Assembly (NCBI GenBank): GCA_003483125.1
Contig: DMWU01000073.1
Location: 1-11,564, forward strand
Length of the DNA stretch: 11,564 nucleotides
DNA from: Erythrobacter sp.
GTDB taxonomy: Bacteria > Pseudomonadota > Alphaproteobacteria > Sphingomonadales > Sphingomonadaceae
Direction: 5' to 3'
The notes below the pieces were generated by a model. That model ran no database searches, was not told the origin of the DNA, and saw only the letters and a program-made list of their open reading frames with translations. Positions 6,524 to 11,564 of the stretch are shown piece after piece. How positions within the stretch are numbered: the first letter of the stretch is position 1; the number at the start of each line of letters is the position of its first letter. The position numbers were made by a program, and so were the translations under genes.

Positions 6524-6790
6524 ATGCAGGAGGACAGGGACATCGCCGATAACAGCCAAAATAGCGAGATGAGCTTCGAACAGGCACTTGCCGCGCTTGA
6601 AGAAATCGTAGCGCGCCTTGAAAGCGGGTCGGTACCGCTAGACGAGTCGATATCCCTTTATGAAAAGGGGGAGGAACTGCGTAAGCAATGCCAGGCCCGG
6701 CTCGACGCTGCGCAACAGCGCATCGAGAAGATCGTTACCGACCGCGAAGGAAATGCAACTGGAACCGCGCCCTTAGACGGCGATGGATAG
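6524..6790 (+). CDS. xseB: Exodeoxyribonuclease VII small subunit
   Basis: XseB is the small helical subunit that binds in several copies to XseA; the complex degrades single-stranded DNA in mismatch and recombination repair. The protein is 88 residues from ATG 6524. The core runs [20 protein letters not shown], then [17 protein letters not shown] and [17 protein letters not shown], all diagnostic of the family, followed by a short acidic/polar tail. The start is uncertain: ATG 6524 has no SD ahead of it, while ATG 6569 (73 residues, beginning at the core) has only a weak purine run. I prefer 6524 because related proteins usually carry a short polar N-terminal extension. The gene begins the rightward run, and ispA starts six bases after its TAG, a common alphaproteobacterial pairing. 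Confidence 0.9.
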   Translation: MQEDRDIADNSQNSEMSFEQALAALEEIVARLESGSVPLDESISLYEKGEELRKQCQARLDAAQQRIEKIVTDREGNATGTAPLDGDG

Positions 6791-6796
6791 CTAGCG

Positions 6797-7702
6797 ATGC
6801 CGTCTATTCTCGAAGCGGATCTGCTGGCCGATCGGTTTAAGCGCATCCAGCGCGAGGTTGATGCTGCCTTCGATGCGAGCCTGGAGGTCCCTTCTGATGC
6901 CCGCAGCCGCTTGGTCGAGGCTATGCGCTACGCCGCGATCGGCGGCGGCAAACGTGTTCGACCGCTTCTTGTTGTAGCCACTACAGAATTGCTCGGGGTC
7001 AATCGCGAAAGCGCACTGCGTGTCGGCTGTGCGATCGAGGCGATCCATGTCTACTCGCTGATCCACGATGATTTGCCATGTATGGATGATGACGACCTGC
7101 GTCACGGGAAGCCAACTCTTCATCGTGCTTTTGATGAGGCGACAGCGGTTCTTGCTGGCGATGCCTTGCATGGTTTGGCATTCGAGATTCTTGCTGATCC
7201 CGAAACAAGCAACGATCCTTTCACTCGTGCAGAATTGGTCGCGACGCTGGCGCAGGCAAGCGGCATGAACGGGATGGCTGGCGGGCAAATGATGGACATG
7301 GCCGCTGACGGGGAGGAATTCGATCTCCATACGATTACTCGTCTGCAGCAGCTCAAGACCGGGGCATTGCTCGCCGCGTCGGTCGAGATGGGAGCGATCC
7401 TGGGCCACATCCCGCCAGAGGGGCGCTCGCATTTGCGAGCCTATGCCCGCGATATCGGCCTTGCGTTCCAGATTGCCGATGATTTGCTTGATCACGAAGG
7501 GGATGCGGCAAAGGCGGGCAAGGCCGTACGCAAGGATGCCGACAGCGGAAAGGCCACGTTTGTTAGCCTGATGGGCGCGGAAAAGGCGCGTGAGCAGGCT
7601 AATGTGCTTGTCGATCAGGCAATTGGACATTTGACGAGCTATGGTAAAGATGCGCAGCTTCTGTGTGCCTTGGCCCGATTTATTGTAGAGAGAGACAGGT
7701 GA
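6797..7702 (+). CDS. ispA: Farnesyl diphosphate synthase (type II, IspA)
   Basis: IspA condenses isopentenyl diphosphate with dimethylallyl and geranyl diphosphate to give C15 farnesyl diphosphate, the precursor of ubiquinone side chains, undecaprenyl carrier and carotenoids. The 301 residues contain GGGKRVRPLL (49-58), the first aspartate-rich motif DDLPCMD (91-97) followed by DDDLRHGKPT, KTGALLAASV (187-196), the second aspartate-rich motif DDLLD (228-232), and GKATFVSLMG (251-260). The first motif has the two-residue insertion of bacterial type II enzymes, and Tyr86, five residues before it, is the aromatic residue that limits the product to C15. The start ATG 6797 is six bases after the xseB stop, so translation may be linked. 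The coaD SD is formed by the last bases of this gene. Confidence 0.94.
   Translation: MPSILEADLLADRFKRIQREVDAAFDASLEVPSDARSRLVEAMRYAAIGGGKRVRPLLVVATTELLGVNRESALRVGCAIEAIHVYSLIHDDLPCMDDDDLRHGKPTLHRAFDEATAVLAGDALHGLAFEILADPETSNDPFTRAELVATLAQASGMNGMAGGQMMDMAADGEEFDLHTITRLQQLKTGALLAASVEMGAILGHIPPEGRSHLRAYARDIGLAFQIADDLLDHEGDAAKAGKAVRKDADSGKATFVSLMGAEKAREQANVLVDQAIGHLTSYGKDAQLLCALARFIVERDR
7697..7702 (+). promoter_or_regulatory. Ribosome binding site of coaD overlapping the ispA stop
   Basis: AGGTGA includes the ispA TGA and lies 8 bases before ATG 7711. It supports that ATG as the coaD start rather than the in-frame upstream codon near 7663 inside ispA. Confidence 0.6.
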
Positions 7703-7710
7703 ATTCCGAT

Positions 7711-8223
7711 ATGTCAGAACGCATTGGCATCTATCCTGGGACTTTTGACCCAATTACGCTGGGCCATGCCGATATTATCCGGCGCGGCAGCAAACTCGTC
7801 GACAAGCTGATTATCGGCGTAACAACCAATCCTTCAAAGAATCCCATGTTTTCGACCGAAGAGCGGCTTGCCATGGTTGAGCGCGAGGTAGCCAGCCTGG
7901 GCCTCGATAATGTCGAGGTTGTAGGCTTCAATGCATTGCTGGTTAAATTCGCGCGCAGGCAGGGTGCCAATGTCATCATTCGCGGGCTGCGCGCCGTGGC
8001 TGATTTTGAGTACGAATATCAAATGGCGGGCATGAACCAGCAACTCGACGATGAAATCGAAACCGTATTCCTGATGGCGGATGTCTCGCTCCAGCCAATT
8101 GCTTCCAAATTGGTCAAGGAAATTGCCCTTTTCGGGGGCGATATTACGCCATTTGTCAGCGAAGCCGTAAGGCAGGATGTGAATGCAAAAGTCGAAGAGC
8201 GGGGCCAACTGGGCGATTATTGA
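7711..8223 (+). CDS. coaD: Pantetheine-phosphate adenylyltransferase
   Basis: CoaD transfers AMP from ATP to 4'-phosphopantetheine, making dephospho-CoA, the penultimate step of coenzyme A synthesis. The 170-residue protein begins IGIYPGTFDPITLGHADII, with the nucleotidyltransferase TLGH motif at 16-19. It also has NPSKNPMFSTEERL (40-53), RGLRAVADFEYEYQM (91-105) and the second nucleotide-binding segment PIASKLVKEIALFGGD (129-144), where alphaproteobacterial enzymes commonly have this form instead of ISSTxVRE. Length is normal. The gene lies eight bases after ispA and shares its transcription direction; no functional link beyond a shared transcript is evident. About 121 non-coding bases follow, containing short inverted repeats. 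Confidence 0.95.
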   Translation: MSERIGIYPGTFDPITLGHADIIRRGSKLVDKLIIGVTTNPSKNPMFSTEERLAMVEREVASLGLDNVEVVGFNALLVKFARRQGANVIIRGLRAVADFEYEYQMAGMNQQLDDEIETVFLMADVSLQPIASKLVKEIALFGGDITPFVSEAVRQDVNAKVEERGQLGDY

Positions 8224-8240
8224 TCCATGCGGCCTGCGAA

Positions 8241-8280
8241 ATGATGCAAGTTGTGCATCCAAATGCGATCATTCATTGCA
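8241..8280 (+). promoter_or_regulatory. Overlapping inverted repeats between coaD and the cyclophilin gene
   Basis: GATGCA (8243-8248) can pair with TGCATC (8254-8259) over a 5-base loop. The same left arm, extended to ATGATGCA (8241-8248), can instead pair with TGCGATCAT (8264-8272) with one bulged G. TGCGAT (8264-8269) can further pair with ATTGCA (8275-8280) with one G-U. The structures exclude each other. None is followed by a T-run, so I do not call a terminator. The role is unknown. Confidence 0.3.
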
Positions 8281-8344
8281 GTGACAGTCGGGCCTCGCTA
8301 GACCGCAGCCAAATTCAGTCGATCCAATATTTGTGAAGGTCACG

Positions 8345-9025
8345 ATGTTCAAAACCACTCTTGCATCTATTGCCAGCCTTGCCGTTCTTGCGATGCCGCT
8401 AGCCGTGCAGGCCCAGGACGACGATGTTGAGGAGGCTACGGAAACCCCGCGGACTTTCCCGCCGGTAAACTTTAATATCGGTGAAGATCCTGAGAATGTC
8501 TGGCTGCTCGACCTATCGAATGGCGAACGTGTTGCCATTCGCCTTATGCCCGAATGGGCACCTAGTCATGTTGAGCGGATCAAGAATCTCACCCGCCAGG
8601 GCTTCTACGATGGCGTGGTTTTTCACCGCGTGATTGAAGGCTTCATGGCCCAGGGCGGCGACCCAACAGGCACGGGGCAGGGCGGCTCTCAACTTCCTGA
8701 TCTTGAGGAAGAATTTAACGCGATGCCGCATGTGCGCGGGACCGTTTCAATGGCGCGTGCCGCTGATGAGAACAGTGCGAACAGCCAGTTCTTTATCGTA
8801 TTCTATCCGCGTTTCTCGCTCGATAAGCGCTACACCAATTTCGGACGCGTGATTTCTAACATCGCCGGCGTCGATGCAATCAATCGAGGCGAGCCGCCGG
8901 TTGATCCCACTCGGATCCTGCAGGCCTCAGTTGCCTCTGATGGCAAGGCGGAACCAGTGCCGGCACCGGTTGAGGAAGAAGAAGAGATCAAGGCGGATCT
9001 CCTAAATGCTCCGCTTGAAGAGTAG
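8345..9025 (+). CDS. Secreted cyclophilin-type peptidyl-prolyl cis-trans isomerase
   Basis: This 226-residue protein should catalyse proline isomerisation during folding in the periplasm. A Sec signal peptide is clear: MFKTTLASIASLAVLAMPLA followed by VQA, with cleavage likely after Ala23 before QDDD. The cyclophilin domain spans about 50-185 and has FHRVIEGFMAQGGD (93-106) with the catalytic Arg95, and SANSQFFI (144-151) with the substrate-contacting Gln148. Phe157 stands where eukaryotic enzymes have the cyclosporin-binding Trp, as is usual in bacteria. The ends are low-complexity: an acidic stretch after the signal peptide and a Pro/Glu-rich acidic tail (about 200-226) beyond the domain. 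The start ATG 8345 has GAAGG five bases upstream; the in-frame GTG at 8333 lacks an SD and would only lengthen the signal peptide. Confidence 0.92.
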   Translation: MFKTTLASIASLAVLAMPLAVQAQDDDVEEATETPRTFPPVNFNIGEDPENVWLLDLSNGERVAIRLMPEWAPSHVERIKNLTRQGFYDGVVFHRVIEGFMAQGGDPTGTGQGGSQLPDLEEEFNAMPHVRGTVSMARAADENSANSQFFIVFYPRFSLDKRYTNFGRVISNIAGVDAINRGEPPVDPTRILQASVASDGKAEPVPAPVEEEEEIKADLLNAPLEE

Positions 9026-9037
9026 GCTTTTCAAAAC

Positions 9038-9060
9038 GCGCTGCTGCGCCTAGTTGCGCA
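9038..9060 (+). promoter_or_regulatory. Short GC-rich hairpins in the queA leader
   Basis: Only 39 bases separate the cyclophilin stop from the queA ATG, and no SD is visible. TGCGC (9045-9049) pairs with GCGCA (9056-9060) over a 6-base loop, ending 4 bases before the ATG. GCGC (9038-9041) can instead pair with 9046-9049. These stems are short and may be chance in GC-rich sequence. Confidence 0.25.
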
Positions 9061-9064
9061 CGCC

Positions 9065-10099
9065 ATGCGTGTTGACCTGTTTGATTTTGAACTCCCGCAA
9101 GAGCTGATCGCATTGCGTCCGGCACGGCCGCGCGATTCAGCACGGATGCTGCTCGTACCAGGTGCAGGCGAGTTTGAAGATCATGTGGTTAGTGACCTTC
9201 CGCAGCTGCTTAATCCGGGCGACGTGCTGGTATTCAACGATACCCGCGTGATCCCGGCGCAACTTGAAGGGCGTCGCGGTGAAGCAAGGATTGGCGCGAC
9301 ATTGCACAAACGGGTCGATCTGCGCCGTTGGCAGGCCTTTATCCGTAACGCCAAGCGGCTGCGCGAAGGCGATCTAATCGAATTCGGAGGCGGCGTATCG
9401 GCCATTGCCGAGACCAAGCACCAGGATGGATCCTTCACACTGGGCTTTCAGGGCGATGAGCCGGTCGAGGTCTTGCTGGAAAGGGCGGGGCGCATGCCTT
9501 TGCCGCCCTATATCGCGGGCAAACGCGAGACCGATGAACAGGACCGCGAGGACTACCAGACCATGTTTGCCGAGCGTGAGGGCGCAGTCGCCGCACCTAC
9601 GGCCGCTTTGCACTTTACCCCGGAATTGGTTGCCGCGCTAAATGAAGCAGGAATTCAGCAGGAAACGCTCACGCTTCACGTTGGTGCGGGGACTTTCCTG
9701 CCGGTAAAGGCCGAAGATACCGAGAACCACGAGATGCATGCGGAATGGGGCCGGATTGAGCCTGAGACTGCTAAACGCCTCAACCAGGTGCGAGCGTCGG
9801 GAGGACGGATTATTTCTGTGGGTACCACCTCGCTACGCTTGCTTGAAAGTGCTGCTAGCGACGATGGCGTGATTGAGCCGTTTGAAGGCGATACGTCCAT
9901 CTTCATTACGCCAGGTTATCGGTTCAAGGCGATTGATGGCCTGATGACGAATTTCCACCTGCCGAAATCGACACTGTTTATGCTGGTCAGCGCGTTAATG
10001 GGTGTGGAACGCATGCATGCAGCCTATGCACACGCGATCAAAGCTGGCTATCGGTTCTATTCTTATGGTGACTCTTCGCTGCTGTTACCTCAAGAATGA
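9065..10099 (+). CDS. queA: S-adenosylmethionine:tRNA ribosyltransferase-isomerase
   Basis: QueA transfers and rearranges the ribosyl part of S-adenosylmethionine onto preQ1 at tRNA position 34, giving epoxyqueuosine, the step before queuosine. The 344 residues match the family throughout: [19 protein letters not shown] at the start, [17 protein letters not shown] (about 57-72), [63 protein letters not shown] and the closing [14 protein letters not shown]. Length is normal and no frame disruption is seen. The start is fixed by homology, because the leader has no recognisable SD. In many alphaproteobacteria tgt, the previous enzyme of the pathway, is adjacent; here an ABC exporter follows after about 60 bases. 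Confidence 0.96.
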   Translation: MRVDLFDFELPQELIALRPARPRDSARMLLVPGAGEFEDHVVSDLPQLLNPGDVLVFNDTRVIPAQLEGRRGEARIGATLHKRVDLRRWQAFIRNAKRLREGDLIEFGGGVSAIAETKHQDGSFTLGFQGDEPVEVLLERAGRMPLPPYIAGKRETDEQDREDYQTMFAEREGAVAAPTAALHFTPELVAALNEAGIQQETLTLHVGAGTFLPVKAEDTENHEMHAEWGRIEPETAKRLNQVRASGGRIISVGTTSLRLLESAASDDGVIEPFEGDTSIFITPGYRFKAIDGLMTNFHLPKSTLFMLVSALMGVERMHAAYAHAIKAGYRFYSYGDSSLLLPQE

Positions 10100-10149
10100 A
10101 AAGTTGCAGCATGCAATGCCCATTCCTAGCAAGTGTGCTGGCGCAATTC

Positions 10150-10154
10150 AGGAG
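10150..10154 (+). promoter_or_regulatory. Ribosome binding site supporting a TTG start for the ABC ATPase gene
   Basis: AGGAG lies 6 bases before TTG 10161-10163. The in-frame ATG at 10116 has no SD at suitable distance, and the region between encodes residues (MPIPSKCAGAIQEPA) that do not look like the family. Confidence 0.6.
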
Positions 10155-10160
10155 CCTGCC

Positions 10161-11123
10161 TTGAGCGAACCCATTCTGGAGATTTCCGGCCTTTCCAAGA
10201 CTTATGCCGGTGGGATCAAGGCGCTCGACAATGTCGACCTGACTATTCGCAAGGGTGAGATTTTCGCGCTTCTGGGGCCAAATGGCGCGGGAAAGACGAC
10301 GCTGATCGGCGCGGTCTGTGGACTTGTGCGACCAAGCGGTGGACAGATAAATGCCTTTGGCGCGGATCTGGCAAGCCATTGGCGTGACGCAAGGGCACGC
10401 ATTGGCCTCGTCCCTCAAGAGCTTTCAACCGATATGTTCGAGCAGGTCCAACGGGCGGTCACCTATTCGAGGGGTCTGTTTGGTAAGCCGGCCAATAAGG
10501 ATCGCATCGAAGAAATCTTGCGTAGCCTTAGCCTTTGGGACAAGCGCAAATCGCAAATCCGCGAGCTTTCGGGTGGGATGAAGCGCCGCGTTTTGATCGC
10601 CAAGGCCATGTCGCACGATCCCGACCTGCTATTCCTCGACGAACCTACCGCAGGCGTTGATGTCGAATTGCGCAAAGATATGTGGAAGCTCATCGCCGAA
10701 ATGCGGCAGCGGGGCGTTACGATCATCCTCACCACGCACTACATCGAGGAAGCCGAAGAAATGGCTGACCGTGTCGGGATCATCAACGGGGGCAAGATCC
10801 TGATGGTCGACGAAAAACAGGCGATGATGGCACGCCTCGGCCGGACCGAAGCGGTAATCGAATTGGCAAAGCCAATCGATGCTTTACCCGATGCATTGGC
10901 GGATTTCCCGGTCGAGATTTGGGCCGACGGATCGCAGCTTTGCTATCGCGGAGGAGATGGCACTGGCACAGGTCGTTCTGAAGTGGCGGAGCTGACCAAG
11001 AGGCTGACGGCAGCGGGGATCGACTATACCGGGATCGACATTCATGATTCCTCTTTGGAAGATATCTTCGTTGACCTCGTCGGTAATGGCGCAGCAACAT
11101 CGCAGTCGCAGGTGGCAAAATGA
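10161..11123 (+). CDS. ABC-2 type exporter ATP-binding protein (YadG-like)
   Basis: This cytoplasmic ATPase of an ABC-2 exporter has 320 residues from TTG 10161. Visible motifs are Walker [10 protein letters not shown] (39-47), the Q-loop at VPQE with Gln86, the signature LSGGMKRR (136-143), Walker B LLFLDE (156-161) followed by PTAGVD, and the switch His193 in [10 protein letters not shown]. The ATPase domain is YadG-like in its wording ([29 protein letters not shown]). Residues after about 225 form a C-terminal extension ending at a Ser/Gln-rich tail. The substrate is unknown; related systems export lipids, polysaccharides or drugs, and nothing nearby decides. The stop TGA overlaps the permease ATG as ATGA. 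ATG 10116 is the alternative start (335 residues). Confidence 0.9.
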   Translation: MSEPILEISGLSKTYAGGIKALDNVDLTIRKGEIFALLGPNGAGKTTLIGAVCGLVRPSGGQINAFGADLASHWRDARARIGLVPQELSTDMFEQVQRAVTYSRGLFGKPANKDRIEEILRSLSLWDKRKSQIRELSGGMKRRVLIAKAMSHDPDLLFLDEPTAGVDVELRKDMWKLIAEMRQRGVTIILTTHYIEEAEEMADRVGIINGGKILMVDEKQAMMARLGRTEAVIELAKPIDALPDALADFPVEIWADGSQLCYRGGDGTGTGRSEVAELTKRLTAAGIDYTGIDIHDSSLEDIFVDLVGNGAATSQSQVAK

Positions 11124-11564
11124 TTGGGTTCAACTGGCGCGGCGCCTGGGCGATTTACACCAAAGAGCTGATGCGGGCGTTCCGCACGGCCTTCCAATCG
11201 ATCCTTTCGCCCGTACTCACGACCTCGCTTTTCATTTTGGTCTTCGGATCGGTGATGGGCAGTCGCATCAATGTGCCGGACGGTGTGGAGTATGGCGCAT
11301 TCATTATACCGGGATTGCTTTTGCTGACATTGCTGGGCGAGAGCACCTCCAACGCCAGTTTTGGCATCTACATGCCAAAGTTCACCGGTACAATCTACGA
11401 ACTACTGTCTGCGCCGGTCGGTGTGGCAGAGACTCTGATTGGATTTGTAGGGGCCGCGGCTACCAAGAGCCTGCTGCTTGCCGCAATTATCCTGCTGACA
11501 GCCAGGATTTTTGTCGATTACGACATTGTTCATCCGATTTATGCGATCTTCTTCATAATGCTGG
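11120..11564 (+). CDS. ABC-2 type permease (YadH-like), N-terminal part (cut by right window edge)
   Basis: An open frame from ATG 11120 runs to the window end without a stop, about 148 residues. It reads [23 protein letters not shown], then a hydrophobic helix (about 32-46, [11 protein letters not shown]), GSRI, a second helix beginning [13 protein letters not shown], the SASFG-like and [15 protein letters not shown] segment characteristic of the ABC-2 permease family, and further helices. It would form the membrane channel with the upstream ATPase. The first four bases overlap the ATPase stop (ATGA), which indicates coupled translation. The general layout (GSRI, FI-PGL, IxELLxAPV) resembles E. 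coli YadH. The C-terminal half of the protein is missing from the window. Confidence 0.9.
   Translation, partial: MIGFNWRGAWAIYTKELMRAFRTAFQSILSPVLTTSLFILVFGSVMGSRINVPDGVEYGAFIIPGLLLLTLLGESTSNASFGIYMPKFTGTIYELLSAPVGVAETLIGFVGAAATKSLLLAAIILLTARIFVDYDIVHPIYAIFFIML

Noticed and set aside
6791..7753. 320-codon open frame on the - strand
   Set aside because: It covers ispA antisense and has no recognisable motif, while ispA carries both aspartate-rich motifs.
1..11564. Mobile element, defence system, CRISPR or prophage genes
   Set aside because: Every sizeable gap is accounted for by housekeeping or metabolic genes, and no transposase, integrase, nuclease-helicase, toxin-antitoxin pair, direct-repeat array or tRNA was recognised on either strand.

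Overview
This window looks like ordinary chromosome of an alphaproteobacterium, most likely Sphingomonadales and plausibly Erythrobacteraceae. That placement rests on remembered protein character (small PurL without its own glutaminase domain, a Coq4 homologue, the xseB-ispA-coaD-cyclophilin-queA order) and moderately high GC judged by eye; no database was searched. No rRNA, tRNA, insertion sequence, phage gene, CRISPR array or long repeat was seen. Coding density is very high, and the longest non-coding gap is about 144 bases (between purL and the enoyl-CoA hydratase gene).

Layout. The left edge cuts serB (phosphoserine phosphatase, + strand). Two leftward genes face it: an iodotyrosine-deiodinase-like nitroreductase (988-1659) followed by a ferric-reductase-like haem membrane protein (352-960). 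Across a divergent promoter region lies coq4 (1783-2583, +). Convergent to coq4 are leftward genes: a DUF6122-type membrane protein (2580-2906), purL (2919-5108), an enoyl-CoA hydratase family protein (5253-6059) and a DUF2177 membrane protein (6056-6460). The last two overlap by ATGA. A 63-base divergent region with a strong dyad separates them from a rightward run of xseB, ispA, coaD, a secreted cyclophilin and queA, followed by a YadG/YadH-like ABC-2 exporter whose permease gene runs off the right edge.

Function. Most genes are housekeeping: serine synthesis (serB), ubiquinone head-group maturation (coq4) and its isoprenoid supply (ispA), purine synthesis (purL), coenzyme A synthesis (coaD), DNA repair (xseB), periplasmic protein folding (cyclophilin) and queuosine tRNA modification (queA).

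The most interesting part is the 352-1659 pair. The flavoenzyme keeps the Glu-Tyr-Lys lid residues that, in iodotyrosine deiodinase, bind the amino-acid part of the substrate. It is followed by a haem-type membrane protein whose ribosome binding site lies in a 7-bp hairpin starting right after the first gene's stop codon. Together they could be a small reductive dehalogenation module, but this is inference. The other item to check is the imperfect 10-bp dyad between the DUF2177 gene and xseB. I did not find a clearly new defence or mobile system here.
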